Source: Sphingobium sp. V4 (GTDB taxonomy: Bacteria; Pseudomonadota; Alphaproteobacteria; Sphingomonadales; Sphingomonadaceae). From it: a stretch of DNA of 64,000 bases. The position numbers were made by a program, and so were the translations under genes. Shown one piece after another: positions 17,656 through 26,835 of this stretch (within the stretch, counting starts at the first letter, position 1; each line of letters starts with the position of its first letter). The stretch is from the NCBI RefSeq assembly GCF_029590555.1, contig NZ_CP081001.1, forward strand, positions 2,356,001 through 2,420,000, read 5' to 3'. The notes beneath the pieces are model-generated. The model ran no database searches. It saw nothing but the letters and a program-made list of their open reading frames with translations, and was not told the origin of the DNA.

Positions 17656-17713
17656 ATCGCATTACGGCAATGGTTCAGGGATACAGGGCTTGGCTTGATC
17701 GTTTCCGCCATCC

Positions 17714-19210
17714 ATGATCGATCCCATGACCAAGATAGACCGGCGCGCGATGATCGCCGCCTCCGGCGCCGCCCTCCTCCTTCCCTCCGCGCTGCGCGCC
17801 CAGCCACGGGCCGAGGCTTTTTCATGGGAAGGTCTGGTCGCGCGGGCGCAGCAGCTGGCGCGCGCGCGCCATGCGGACACGCCCGCCCATCCCGGCGCGG
17901 CGAGGGTGGATTATGACGCGCTGCACGCGGCACGCTTTCGCGACGACCGGACCCTCTGGGGCGACCTGCCGGGCGATACCGGCGTCCGCTTCTTCCCGCT
18001 GTCCAACACCGCGCCACAGTCGGTGCAGATCGCGATCGTGGAGCGGGGGCAGGCGACGCCGCTGCGCTATGATCCCGCCATGTTCGACGCACCGGCGGGC
18101 AATGCCGTCGCCGCGCTGGGACCGGACGCGGGCTTTGCCGGCTTCCGCATCATGAACGCCCGGCGCGACGGCGACTGGCTGTCCTTCCTCGGCGCCAGCT
18201 ATTTCCGCGCGCCCAGCCCGCAAAAGCAGTTCGGCCTGTCCGCCCGCGCGATCGCGATCAACACGAGCCTGGGCAAAGAGGAATTTCCCCGCTTCACCCA
18301 TTTCTGGCTGGAGCGGACCGGCGACAGCAGCGTCACCATCTATGCGCTGCTCGACGGCACTTCGATCGCAGGCGCCTATCGTTTCGTCAGCAGCCTGGGC
18401 GCCGATGGCGTGCAGCAGGACGTTACCGCCGCCCTCTTCCCGCGCACGGCGATCCCGGAGCTGGGGCTGATGCCGATGACCAGCATGTTCTGGTACGACC
18501 AGGCCAATCGGGTCCAGGGCACCGACTGGCGGCCGGAAATCCATGACAGCGACCTTCTGTCGATCGCCAGCGCCGACGGCACCGCCCATGCCCGGCCGCT
18601 GGTCAACCCGTCCGCCCCGCTGGTCAGCGCCTTTGCCGAGCGTGATCCCAGGGGCTTCGGCCTGCTCCAGCGCGACCGGGATTTCGACCATTATCAGGAT
18701 GACGGCGTCTATTATGACCGGCGCCCGTCGCTCTGGGCGACCCCGGCCAGGCCGCTGGGCCCGGGCGAGGTGCGGCTCTATGCCTTTCCCACAGACAGCG
18801 AATATACCGACAATGTCGCGGCCTACTGGACGCCGGCCGTCGCCGTAAGGCCAGGCCGGCGGATCGACGCCCGCTATCGGCTGGACTGGAGCGCCGCGAC
18901 GGCACCCGCCTCGACCGGGCTGGCGGTCGTCCAGAATATCTGGCGCGGGCGCGGCGGAGAGGCAGGCAGCGATCGGCTGGTGGTCGACTTTTCGGGCGTG
19001 GCGGCGGGCAGCAAGCCGGACATCTGGAGCGACATCAAGGGCGGCACGCTGCTCAAGAGCGCCGGCTATCCCGTGCTCGGCAAGGCCGGATGCTATCGCG
19101 TCGTGCTCGACCTGCGGCGAAACGGGGCCGGTTCAGCCGATATTCGCCTGCAATTGCGTGTCGGCAATCGTGCATTCAGCGAATATGTGCATTACCCTGT
19201 CGGCGCGTGA
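17714..19210 (+). CDS. Periplasmic glucan biosynthesis protein OpgD/OpgG
   Basis: This periplasmic protein shapes the backbone or branches of osmoregulated periplasmic glucans. It has 498 residues (E. coli OpgG 511, OpgD 551). A twin-arginine start (DRRAMIAASGAALLLPS) suggests Tat export, as for OpgD. Family segments include SWEGLVARAQQLAR, VRFFPLSNTAPQSVQI, FGLSARAIAINTS and RPEIHDSDLL. It is followed 61 bases later by opgH. A second ATG at 17,726 is also possible; neither has a clear ribosome site. It lies inside the flagellar cluster, between fliC and fliA. Confidence 0.9.
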   Translation: MIDPMTKIDRRAMIAASGAALLLPSALRAQPRAEAFSWEGLVARAQQLARARHADTPAHPGAARVDYDALHAARFRDDRTLWGDLPGDTGVRFFPLSNTAPQSVQIAIVERGQATPLRYDPAMFDAPAGNAVAALGPDAGFAGFRIMNARRDGDWLSFLGASYFRAPSPQKQFGLSARAIAINTSLGKEEFPRFTHFWLERTGDSSVTIYALLDGTSIAGAYRFVSSLGADGVQQDVTAALFPRTAIPELGLMPMTSMFWYDQANRVQGTDWRPEIHDSDLLSIASADGTAHARPLVNPSAPLVSAFAERDPRGFGLLQRDRDFDHYQDDGVYYDRRPSLWATPARPLGPGEVRLYAFPTDSEYTDNVAAYWTPAVAVRPGRRIDARYRLDWSAATAPASTGLAVVQNIWRGRGGEAGSDRLVVDFSGVAAGSKPDIWSDIKGGTLLKSAGYPVLGKAGCYRVVLDLRRNGAGSADIRLQLRVGNRAFSEYVHYPVGA

Positions 19211-19271
19211 GGGGAACCGTCGCCGTAACGAACGGTTCTGACGCCTGGGTCAACAGCAAGCAGGTCTGAAC

Positions 19272-21158
19272 ATGGGGAATGGAGGCGCAAGGTCGGCGGG
19301 GCCGACCGGCGAGGACGAGCCATTGGCGCGGGCCTTCGAACAGGTGCCGCCCGAAAGCCCGCTGGCCATGCCGGAGCAGGAGTTCGAGACCGCCCCGCCG
19401 CTGATCGCGCCGCGCCGCTTCAATATCGACCTGTGGGCGCGGCGGCTGCTGGTTGTGCTGCTGGCGCTGATCCCGGCCGCCATGGCCGCGCATGAGATGC
19501 GCCGGTCGATCGGCCTTGACGGCATCAGCGCCATGGAGGGGGTCTATCTTGCCCTCTTCATCTCGCTGTTCGCCTGGATCGCCTTCGGCTTTGCGACCGC
19601 GACCATCGGCTTCCTCCTCCAGACCGTGGGCAAGGGGCGCAGCGTCGCCCCCCGCCCGCTGCGCGCGTCCGAACCGCTGCGCGGCAAGACCGCCATCCTG
19701 CTGCCCGTCTGCAACGAGGATTTCCTGGGCGTGCTGGGCCGGCTGTCGATCATGGAGCGCAGCTTGGCGCAAGTGATGGGCGGCGAACGGTTCGAATTCT
19801 TCATCCTGTCCGATTCCAACGCCGAGAGTGGCGAGACGGAAAAGCGCGCCTATCAGGAAATGCGCACATCCTTCTCGCGCCCAGTCCATTATCGTCGCCG
19901 CGCGCTCAATATCGGGCGCAAGCCGGGCAACATCGCCGAATGGGTGCAGCGCTTTGGCGGCGGGTACGACTATATGGTCGTGCTGGACGCGGACAGCGTG
20001 ATGAGCGGCCAGACCATGGCGCGGCTCGCCGCCGACATGGAGCGGCACCCGCATGTCGGCCTCATCCAGACCGTACCCACGGTGATGGGCGCATCCACCC
20101 TGTTCGCGCGCTGGCAGCAATTCGCCAGCCGCCTGTTCGGGCCGATCTCGGCCGCGGGCATGATCTGGTGGGCGGGTTCGGAAGGCATGTTCTGGGGCCA
20201 TAATGCGATCGTTCGGGTGCGCGCCTTCGCCGAAAGCTGCGGCCTGCCCGAACTGCCCGGCCGCGCCCCCTTCGGCGGCCACATCATGAGTCACGACATG
20301 CTGGAGGCGGCGCTGCTGCGCCGGCGCGGCTGGGACGTCCACATGGTGACGGCGGACGACAGTTTCGAGGAATTTCCCCCCTCCATGCCCGATCTCTTCA
20401 CCCGCGACCGCCGTTGGTGCCAGGGCAATATCCAGCATGTGCCATTGCTGTTTCGGATCGCCGGGCTGCATCCGGTCAGCCGGTTTCAGCTGCTCGTGGG
20501 CGCCAGCGCCTATTGCACGTCCCCCATGTGGCTGGCGCTGATGCTGGTGGTGCTGGGCGGCGCGGCGAGCGGTCTATGGCCGCCGGCGGCGGTGCTGCCG
20601 TCGGGCGGACTGCTGACGGTGACGGCGCTGCTGCTGTTCGGGCCGAAAATCTTTTCGATCATCTGGGCGATGGCGGACCCGGCGCGGCGCATCGGCTTTG
20701 GCGGGGCGGCGCGCATGACGCGCGGGGTGATCGCCGACATCATCCTGTCGATCCTGATGGCCCCGGTCGCGATGCTGACCCAGACGATCAACCTGTTCGG
20801 CATATTGATGGGGCGCAAGAGCAGCTGGAACGGCCAGACCCGCGACCGCGACGGCATGGCCATCACCAGCGCGATCTGGCTGTTCAAATGGCATCTGCTG
20901 CTGGGCGCGGGCCTGACGGCGCTGGCGGTGAAGGCTGGCGGCCTGGGCTGGACCATCCCGGTGGTCGCAGGCCTTTTTCTCGCGCCGCTGCTGGCGGCGA
21001 TCACCGCGCGCAAGGATCTGGGGCGCAGGGCGGAGGAAAGCGGCCTGTTTCAGGTCGCCGCCCCCTGGTGGCGGACGCAAAGCTACCGCCCGCTCCGCTT
21101 CCGCTGGCCGACCAGCGACGGTCGGCGCGTGGGACCGGTGGCGGCGAACGACGAATAG
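19272..21158 (+). CDS. opgH: Glucan biosynthesis glucosyltransferase OpgH
   Basis: This inner-membrane GT2 enzyme polymerises glucose from UDP-glucose and moves the chain to the periplasm. In 628 residues there are two N-terminal membrane segments (about 60-80 and 95-120), the glycosyltransferase core with DADS (VVLDADSVMSG near 238), the acceptor motif RRWCQGN near 380 (the QxxRW region), and several C-terminal membrane segments. E. coli OpgH (847 residues) has a longer N-terminal region. It pairs with the upstream OpgD/G gene and converges on fliA. Confidence 0.94.
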   Translation: MGNGGARSAGPTGEDEPLARAFEQVPPESPLAMPEQEFETAPPLIAPRRFNIDLWARRLLVVLLALIPAAMAAHEMRRSIGLDGISAMEGVYLALFISLFAWIAFGFATATIGFLLQTVGKGRSVAPRPLRASEPLRGKTAILLPVCNEDFLGVLGRLSIMERSLAQVMGGERFEFFILSDSNAESGETEKRAYQEMRTSFSRPVHYRRRALNIGRKPGNIAEWVQRFGGGYDYMVVLDADSVMSGQTMARLAADMERHPHVGLIQTVPTVMGASTLFARWQQFASRLFGPISAAGMIWWAGSEGMFWGHNAIVRVRAFAESCGLPELPGRAPFGGHIMSHDMLEAALLRRRGWDVHMVTADDSFEEFPPSMPDLFTRDRRWCQGNIQHVPLLFRIAGLHPVSRFQLLVGASAYCTSPMWLALMLVVLGGAASGLWPPAAVLPSGGLLTVTALLLFGPKIFSIIWAMADPARRIGFGGAARMTRGVIADIILSILMAPVAMLTQTINLFGILMGRKSSWNGQTRDRDGMAITSAIWLFKWHLLLGAGLTALAVKAGGLGWTIPVVAGLFLAPLLAAITARKDLGRRAEESGLFQVAAPWWRTQSYRPLRFRWPTSDGRRVGPVAANDE

Positions 21159-21187
21159 GATCAGTTGGACAAGTTCGATCCGGACGA

Positions 21188-21919
21188 TCAATCGTCCCAG
21201 TCGCGCAGTTTCTCGCGCAGCTTGTCGAGTGCGGCCTTCTTGATCTGGCACACACGCGCCGCGCCGATGTCCAGCGTCTGGCCGATTTCCTCCAGGTTCA
21301 GTTCCTCGACGAAATAAAGTTGCAGCACCAGCGCCTCGCGCTGGGGCAGTTCGCCGATGCAGGCGGCGAGCGCCTTCTTGAGCGACTCGCGCTCCATGAT
21401 GTCGTCGGCGCGATCCTCGACGTCGGCAAACCACATGGATTGGTCCGAATAGACCTCGTCCATGCTGGTGTGCTGGACCATCTCGACGCTGTCCGCGACC
21501 TCGCGATAGGCGGCCGGTTCCAGCCCCATCTCCGCCGACATTTCCGCTTCGGTGGGAAGGCGGCCGAGCTTCTGCTCCAGCCGGCTGCGAACCTTGGCCA
21601 GTTCCTTGCGCCTCGCCATCGCGGAGCGGCACAGCGTCGCCTGCCGCCGCAGATGATCGATCATCGCGCCACGAACGCGCAACTGCGCATAGGAAGCGAA
21701 GCCCAGGCCGCGATCCTCGAACCCGTTGGCCGCCTCGACCAGCGCGACCATGCCGATCTGGAGCAGATCCTCCACCTCGATCGCGGTCGAAACGCGGCCA
21801 TGGACATGCCAGGCGATCTTGCGGACGAGCGGCATATATTGGCGCGCCAGCCGCTCCGGGCTGTTCTCCCCCGGCTTGGCATAGGTGTGGGCGCCGGCCT
21901 GAATCTTGTTCATGTACAT
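21188..21919 (-). CDS. fliA: Flagellar sigma factor FliA (sigma-28)
   Basis: This sigma factor serves late flagellar genes. The 243 residues contain region 2 (LVRKIAWHV ... VEDLLQIGMVALVEA, FASYAQLRVRGAMIDHLR), region 3 (RLPTEAEMSAEMG) and region 4 with a helix-turn-helix (LNLEEIGQTLDIGAARVCQIKK). GAGGAAAGG precedes the ATG; a second ATG lies two codons in. It is the last gene of the transglycosylase-flhA-fliA operon. Six matching promoters are in the window, and its anti-sigma factor FlgM is at 25,364. Confidence 0.96.
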   Translation of the reverse strand: MYMNKIQAGAHTYAKPGENSPERLARQYMPLVRKIAWHVHGRVSTAIEVEDLLQIGMVALVEAANGFEDRGLGFASYAQLRVRGAMIDHLRRQATLCRSAMARRKELAKVRSRLEQKLGRLPTEAEMSAEMGLEPAAYREVADSVEMVQHTSMDEVYSDQSMWFADVEDRADDIMERESLKKALAACIGELPQREALVLQLYFVEELNLEEIGQTLDIGAARVCQIKKAALDKLREKLRDWDD

Positions 21920-21933
21920 GGCTCAGCCTTTCC

Positions 21934-24054
21934 TCAGGCGACTCGTTCGCGCTGCGGCAACGGATCGTGGCGCGGCGCCGGGCGAGGATCATTCCCTACC
22001 ACCGCAACCACTTCCACTCCCTTACCGTCGGGAATTTCCAGGAAGGACAGCACCGGCGTTTCGGGCAGGTGCGGCTTGAACAGGCGGGCGAGCGCCCGGC
22101 GCGCGACGGGCGAGGTGACGATCGCGAAATTGCGCGCCTGGCCCAGCATCGGGCGCGCGGCATGGACCACCGATTCGACGATGCGGTTGGCAAGACTCGG
22201 CTCGATCGGATGCCTGGCGTCGCCTGCGACGCGCATGGCCTGCGCCAGCATCGCCTCCAGGTCGCCGTCGAGGGTGATGACCGGCAGCGGCATCTTGACC
22301 GGCACCAGCCCCTGGATGATGAGCGCGCCGATGCGCTGACGCACGGCCTCCACCAGTTGCTCGGGACTCATGTCCGGGCGCGCGCCATCGACCATCGCCT
22401 CGCAGATGCGGCGGAAATCCTTGAGCGCGATGCCTTCGGACAGAAGCGCGCGGCACAGCGCGCTGATCTGCGTCAGGCTGAGCAGCCCCGGCGTCAGCCC
22501 GTCGACCAGCTGCGGCGCCACGTCTTTCAGATTGTCGAGCAGCTTGCGCGCCTCGTCCAGGCCGAACATTTCCGACGCGTTCATGGCGATCAGCTGGTTG
22601 AGGTGGGTGGCGACCACCGTCGGCGGATCGACCACGGTATAGCCCGCGACCACCGCCTCGCTGCGCTTCGCCTGCGAAATCCAGACGGCGTCGAGGCCGA
22701 AGGTCGGGTCTTTCGCCGCACGGCCCTGCACCGTGCCCTCCAGCGCGCCGCTGTCGAGCGCCAGCAGGTCGTCGGGCCAGATCTCGTCCTCGCCCACGAC
22801 CACGCCGGCGATGGTGATGCGATACTGGTTCGGTTCCAGCGCCAGATTGTCCTTCACGCGAACCATCGGCACGACGAAGCCCAGTTCCTTGGACAATTGG
22901 CGGCGGATGCCGGTGATGCGCGCCATCAGCGGCGCGCCCTTGCGCTCGTCCACCAGCCCGATCAGGCCATAGCCGATCTCCAGACCCAGGATCGCGCCGT
23001 CGGACACGTCGTCCCATTCGATCAGCGCAGGATTGGGGGCGGGCGGCGGCGGCACCGGCTCGGCGGCCTTCTTGTGGCTCGCCTTGCGCAGCTGCCAGGC
23101 GATGCCCCCGGCGACCGCCGCGGCGGGCAGGATGATCATGTGCGGCATACCGGGCAGGATGCCCAGGAAACCTAGGATGGCGGCGACCGGCACCCATGCC
23201 TTGCCCGTACCGAACTGGCCCGCGATCTGCCCGGACAGGTCGCCTTCGCTCTTGACGCGGGTGACGATTGAGGCCGCCGCGATCGACAGCAGCAGCGCAG
23301 GGATCTGCGCGACCAACGCGTCGCCGATCGCCAGGATGATGTAGGTCTGCGCGGCTTCGCCGATGGCGAGGCCATGGCTGACCACGCCCAGGATGATGCC
23401 GCCGACGATGTTGATGACCAGGATCAGGATGCCCGCGACAGCATCGCCCTTCACGAACTTGCTGGCACCGTCCATCGAACCATAGAAGTCCGCCTCGGTC
23501 GCGACTTCCTGACGGCGGGCCTTGGCTTCATCCGGCGTCATCAGACCGGCATTCAGGTCGGCGTCGATCGCCATCTGCTTGCCCGGTAGAGCGTCGAGGG
23601 TGAAGCGCGCGCTGACTTCGGAGACGCGGCCCGCACCCTTGGTGATGACGACCAGGTTGATGATCATCAGGATGGCGAAGACGAAGATGCCGACCACATA
23701 ATCGCCGCCGATCAGGAAATGACCGAAGGCTTCGATCACCTGCCCCGCGGCATCCGCCCCTTCATGCCCCTGCACCAGCACGACGCGGGTCGAGGCGACG
23801 TTGAGCGCCAGGCGCAGCAGCGTCGCGAACAGCAGCACGGTGGGGAAGCTGGAAAAGTCGAGCGGCTTGGCGGCATTGAGCGCCACCATCAGCACGGCAA
23901 GGCTGATCATGATGTTGGTGATGAAGCCGATGTCGAGCATGACCGCCGGCACCGGCACCATCATGAACAGCACGACCATCAGCGTCGCAAAGGGGAGCAC
24001 GGCGCCCTTGGCGGCACTCATCCAGATCTTCGCTTTGACTTGGGCAGGAGACAT
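21934..24054 (-). CDS. flhA: Flagellar export gate protein FlhA
   Basis: FlhA is the large export-gate subunit whose cytoplasmic ring docks chaperone-substrate complexes. It has 706 residues (E. coli 692): about eight membrane segments in the first 330 residues, the FHIPEP-family block GRVSEVSARFTLDALPGKQM near 145-165, and a cytoplasmic domain from about 345. It starts 9 bases after the transglycosylase stop and ends 14 bases before fliA, so all three form one operon. Confidence 0.97.
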   Translation of the reverse strand: MSPAQVKAKIWMSAAKGAVLPFATLMVVLFMMVPVPAVMLDIGFITNIMISLAVLMVALNAAKPLDFSSFPTVLLFATLLRLALNVASTRVVLVQGHEGADAAGQVIEAFGHFLIGGDYVVGIFVFAILMIINLVVITKGAGRVSEVSARFTLDALPGKQMAIDADLNAGLMTPDEAKARRQEVATEADFYGSMDGASKFVKGDAVAGILILVINIVGGIILGVVSHGLAIGEAAQTYIILAIGDALVAQIPALLLSIAAASIVTRVKSEGDLSGQIAGQFGTGKAWVPVAAILGFLGILPGMPHMIILPAAAVAGGIAWQLRKASHKKAAEPVPPPPAPNPALIEWDDVSDGAILGLEIGYGLIGLVDERKGAPLMARITGIRRQLSKELGFVVPMVRVKDNLALEPNQYRITIAGVVVGEDEIWPDDLLALDSGALEGTVQGRAAKDPTFGLDAVWISQAKRSEAVVAGYTVVDPPTVVATHLNQLIAMNASEMFGLDEARKLLDNLKDVAPQLVDGLTPGLLSLTQISALCRALLSEGIALKDFRRICEAMVDGARPDMSPEQLVEAVRQRIGALIIQGLVPVKMPLPVITLDGDLEAMLAQAMRVAGDARHPIEPSLANRIVESVVHAARPMLGQARNFAIVTSPVARRALARLFKPHLPETPVLSFLEIPDGKGVEVVAVVGNDPRPAPRHDPLPQRERVA

Positions 24055-24063
24055 GATCGGCCG

Positions 24064-24900
24064 TTACCTTCCGAGGGTGGCAAGCATGAGATAGGCGAGG
24101 CGTGCGGTCTGCGGCTGCGGCTTGACCATGATGTCAGGCTGCTCGCTCAGGCGCTGGGTTTCGATCCGCACATAGTCGGCGGGCTGCACGGTCTTCGCGC
24201 CCGAAGGCAGCGCGGCGTCGGCATATTGAACCGGGCCGCCCAGGTTGTCCGAGCTTTTCTGGAGCTTGGCGGCAAAGCGGTCGCGAATTTCGGAGAAACT
24301 GCGGGCATTGCCGGCACGGTCGTAGAAGATGGAGCGGTTGGCGCGCGCAGCCGACGGAAAGAGCGACGCGGCGCTGGCGTCAGGCGCGCGGTCATGGACC
24401 GACAGGAATTTGCTCGCGCCGCCGACACCCAGGAAATGGGCAAGGTAGAGATCGACCGGCTCGGCTTCGCGGCCCAGCCTCGCTTCCAGATAGGCCTTGT
24501 TGTCGGCGGCATGTTCGGCCGCCATCACCGAAGCGGTTTCGGGATGCTTGCGCAGGTCGAGGATCTGCTGACGCAATTCGGGGTCGGACACCTGATAGCG
24601 GCCGTTGCTGCCCCGGCTGATGGCGTCGGACGCCCAGCCCAGCCCATATTCACTGCCATGCTTGTCGATAACGGCGAGCCAGCTCTGGTCGATGAACTGA
24701 TAGAGGCCGGTCGCAGAGGAGGTCGATGCGCGGGCAGTCGGGTTCAGGCTGGATTCGATCTTCGCCTGTCCCAGCAGATAGCTGAAGTCGACACCGGTGC
24801 GACGGCTCGCCATCGCAATCGCGTTTGTCACGCGATTGCCGGTCGATCCCGACGTTGCCGATATGTCTGCGAAAGCCGACACTGTTCCCAAAATCCCCAC
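24064..24900 (-). CDS. Flagellar-operon lytic transglycosylase (SLT fold)
   Basis: This 278-residue protein probably cuts peptidoglycan so the rod can pass. The SLT signature is complete: catalytic Glu49 in KIESSLNP, then ATGLYQFIDQSW near 63-74. No Sec or Tat signal peptide is seen, so export through the flagellar apparatus is possible. The GTG at 24,900 opens the frame, but it lies only about 9 bases from the expected transcript start; the GTG at 24,882, after TTGGGAACA, may be the real one. It heads the operon with flhA and fliA. FlgJ in this window lacks a muramidase domain, and this enzyme probably supplies that function. Confidence 0.88.
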   Translation of the reverse strand: MGILGTVSAFADISATSGSTGNRVTNAIAMASRRTGVDFSYLLGQAKIESSLNPTARASTSSATGLYQFIDQSWLAVIDKHGSEYGLGWASDAISRGSNGRYQVSDPELRQQILDLRKHPETASVMAAEHAADNKAYLEARLGREAEPVDLYLAHFLGVGGASKFLSVHDRAPDASAASLFPSAARANRSIFYDRAGNARSFSEIRDRFAAKLQKSSDNLGGPVQYADAALPSGAKTVQPADYVRIETQRLSEQPDIMVKPQPQTARLAYLMLATLGR

Positions 24901-24919
24901 TTGCTAGCGAGGACATTAG

Positions 24920-24936
24920 AGCAAGGCTTGTGCCAA
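24920..24936 (-). promoter_or_regulatory. Sigma-54 promoter of the transglycosylase-flhA-fliA operon
   Basis: The minus strand reads TTGGCACA (24,936-24,929), AGCC, TTGC (24,924-24,921), against the consensus TTGGCACR-N4-TTGC. All invariant GG/GC bases are present. It places fliA itself under sigma-54 control. Confidence 0.85.
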
Positions 24937-24979
24937 GATTTGGTTAACGCGGCAGCAAGAAAATGCGGCCGGTACAACG

Positions 24980-25002
24980 AAAAACGGCGCCCGCAGGCGC
25001 CG
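24980..25002 (-). terminator. Rho-independent terminator after the flgN-like gene
   Basis: On the minus strand, CGGCGCC-TGCG-GGCGCCG is followed by TTTTT. It separates the flgA-flgM-flgN set from the sigma-54 operon that begins just beyond it. Confidence 0.8.
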
Positions 25003-25032
25003 CTTCAGGATCGAAGCGAAAAAATTTCGGCG

Positions 25033-25341
25033 TCAGCGTCCGTAGGTCAGGGGCGCGACCTGCGCGCCATGCGCGGCCAGGATCGACAGGCGCTGGCCTG
25101 CATGGTCGGCCAGCAGGTTGACCCGCACGCGCGCGCTTTCGAGCAGGGGCAGCAGGGCATCGAGCCGCTGGGCCACCGCCGCTTCGGAGCGCCAGGCGCC
25201 GATCGCGCGCACCGCCGAAGCCGCCTTGCCGACCCGGTTGCTGGCCTGCTCGATCGCGGCCACGTCATGGCCGCCGAGCACAGCGCGCAATTCCTCGAAG
25301 GCGTCGAACAGATCGTCCAGTGCGGCAAGACCAAGCGGCAT
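25033..25341 (-). CDS. FlgN-like flagellar chaperone
   Basis: This is probably the export chaperone for hook-associated proteins FlgK and FlgL. The 102 residues are all-helical, with heptad-like hydrophobics and the FlgN-type layout of an N-terminal helix (LDDLFDAFEELRAVLGGHD) and a C-terminal coil (LLPLLESARVRVNLLADHAG). Similarity in this family is weak; the assignment rests on size, helix content and position directly after flgM, the classic flgA-flgM-flgN order. Confidence 0.72.
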   Translation of the reverse strand: MPLGLAALDDLFDAFEELRAVLGGHDVAAIEQASNRVGKAASAVRAIGAWRSEAAVAQRLDALLPLLESARVRVNLLADHAGQRLSILAAHGAQVAPLTYGR

Positions 25342-25363
25342 GGCGGCTCTTTCCTTCCCGGCC

Positions 25364-25642
25364 TTATCCGGCGGTCGGCAGGTCGAGCGCGATCATGCGC
25401 TCGGCAATGGCGTTCGCGTCGACCGGATAATTGCCCGATGCGATCGCGGCCTTGATGGCGGAAATCCGGTCCGTGTCGACCGGCGCGCCTTCGGCGGCCA
25501 TGCGCGCGGCCGGGCTGGCCGACGCCGACGCAGCCGACGCGCCCGCCGAGCCGGTCGCCGACGAAGCGCGCGCCTTGCCGCCTTCCCGCAGGCTCGTCGC
25601 GCCGATCGCGCTGCTGATGCTCTGGCCCACAGAGTTGATCAT
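25364..25642 (-). CDS. flgM: Anti-sigma-28 factor FlgM
   Basis: FlgM binds FliA until it is exported through the finished hook. It has 92 residues, starting at the ATG after GAAGGATTTTACCCA. The N-terminus (MINSVGQSI) and Ser/Ala-rich flexible middle are followed by the FliA-binding part, with DRISAIKAAIASGNYPVDANAIAERMIA at about 58-85, the FlgM consensus. A FliA-type promoter at 25,676-25,702 suggests feedback control by FliA. Confidence 0.92.
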   Translation of the reverse strand: MINSVGQSISSAIGATSLREGGKARASSATGSAGASAASASASPAARMAAEGAPVDTDRISAIKAAIASGNYPVDANAIAERMIALDLPTAG

Positions 25643-25675
25643 TGGGTAAAATCCTTCACTCGTCCCTGAAACCCT

Positions 25676-25702
25676 ATAACGGACAAGTTCAAAAACTATT
25701 AA
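25676..25702 (-). promoter_or_regulatory. FliA-type promoter of flgM
   Basis: On the minus strand TTAA (25,702-25,699), 15 bases, TCCGTTAT (25,683-25,676). The -10 differs from that of fliC at one base; the -35 is imperfect. It lies across the 3' end of flgA. Confidence 0.55.
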
Positions 25703-26261
25703 ATCCGGGAATACGCACAACCCCCATTTCCACGACCTGGGCGAAAATGGGCGCGCTTTTCTTGTCCTCACGCACCCTTATCGTCTGGCCCACGGCGCCA
25801 TCCTCATCCGCGACCATCATGCGCGAGACACTGAAGACAGCATTGCCGGCCATCAACTGGACGGGATCGCCCTTGCGCACGACATTCTCCCTGGAGGCGG
25901 CGGCAGGGACGGCGGCGCGCGTGATGCGGCTGGCGGCGGCATTGCCGGGCAAGGGGCCCGACGCGGCGGTCGCCGCACCCGACACCAGCGGCACGCGGAT
26001 GCGCCAGCCCAGCGCCTCGCACTTGACCAGCGCCGCGCCGAACACCGGCCCTTCGACGGTCGGGGTGGCGGGGCAGGCGGCCAGGCGAAGGCGGCGATCG
26101 ACCGGCGCGGCGGGGCCGCCCGGCTCACCCAGATTGGCGCCGACGGTCATGGCGACCAGACTGTCGATGCGATCGAGATTCTCGAATTTCTGCTGCGCCA
26201 GCGCAGGCTGCGCGCCATTCAGCCCGAGGGCGGCGAGAAGGAGGAACGACACTCGAAACAC
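25689..26261 (-). CDS. flgA: Flagellar P-ring assembly chaperone FlgA
   Basis: FlgA is the periplasmic chaperone for P-ring protein FlgI. I choose the GTG at 26,261 because GGGAGA precedes it by 6 bases and the product (190 residues) then begins with a signal peptide ending QPALAQQ. The longer frame from the ATG at 26,291 would start almost at the predicted sigma-54 transcript start. The C-terminal SAF-type domain shows RAAVPAAASRENVVRKGDPV-type spacing and a C-terminal VGQTIRVR segment. Confidence 0.9.
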   Translation of the reverse strand: MFRVSFLLLAALGLNGAQPALAQQKFENLDRIDSLVAMTVGANLGEPGGPAAPVDRRLRLAACPATPTVEGPVFGAALVKCEALGWRIRVPLVSGAATAASGPLPGNAAASRITRAAVPAAASRENVVRKGDPVQLMAGNAVFSVSRMMVADEDGAVGQTIRVREDKKSAPIFAQVVEMGVVRIPGFNSF

Positions 26262-26303
26262 AGCACGTCTCCCAAAAAGGCAAACAGTCATGCCGTGAAT
26301 TCA

Positions 26304-26318
26304 GCAATTTTCGTGCCA
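26304..26318 (-). promoter_or_regulatory. Sigma-54 promoter of flgA
   Basis: On the minus strand TGGCACG (26,318-26,312), AAAA, TTGC (26,307-26,304). All -24/-12 invariant bases are present. It lies in the short gap between the PomB-like gene and flgA; the expected start of transcription is near 26,292. Confidence 0.8.
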
Positions 26319-26325
26319 GTCGCCT

Positions 26326-26835
26326 TCAATGGCGCTTGAGCGCGCCCGGCGCGATGCGGATGATCTGGCCCTGCCCGGCCGGGTCCTCCGCCTGGTCGAG
26401 GCCACGGATCAGCAGCCGGTCCTGCGCGATTCCCTGGGCTTGCAGCGCCCGTGCGACCGCGCCCAGCCGGGCGGCGGCCAGATCCCATTCGTCGAAGCGC
26501 CGGCGCGACGCATCCGCGCCATGGCTGCGTATTTCCACCCCGCCCGGCGCTCCGGCGAAGCGCCGCGCCATGCTGGCAAGCCGCGCCTCCCCGCCTGCGC
26601 TCAACAGCGCCTCCCCCGGCACGAACAGCTCGGCGGCGCGCAGTTCGACACCTTGCCGCATGGCCCGTCCGCCAAATTGCTGGCTGACCTGCGCCAGCAT
26701 CGCGTCGCGCCGCGATCCGCTGGCCTGGAGCAGCACGAAGAAGGCGAGCAGCAACAGCAGCAGGTCGGCAAAGCTCACAGCCCAGCGATTGCGCCGGGCG
26801 GTCGCGGACGATGATGCATGGACAGGCGCGGTCAT
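26326..26835 (-). CDS. Short MotB/PomB-like stator protein
   Basis: This would be the B subunit of a second flagellar stator. The ATG at 26,835 overlaps the stop of the PomA-like gene (ATGA), giving 169 residues, against 349 for the canonical MotB downstream. The single membrane segment WAVSFADLLLLLLAFFVLLQ contains the ion-binding Asp (D24). The C-terminal OmpA-like part is reduced: RSHGADAS stands where GHTD is usual, although EWDLAAARLGAVARAL resembles the following helix. Peptidoglycan anchoring may therefore be weak or different. Confidence 0.8.
   Translation of the reverse strand: MTAPVHASSSATARRNRWAVSFADLLLLLLAFFVLLQASGSRRDAMLAQVSQQFGGRAMRQGVELRAAELFVPGEALLSAGGEARLASMARRFAGAPGGVEIRSHGADASRRRFDEWDLAAARLGAVARALQAQGIAQDRLLIRGLDQAEDPAGQGQIIRIAPGALKRH

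Noticed and set aside
25643..25771. N-terminal extension of flgM from GTG at 25,771
   Set aside because: It would overlap flgA, is not FlgM-like, and the internal ATG has a good ribosome site.
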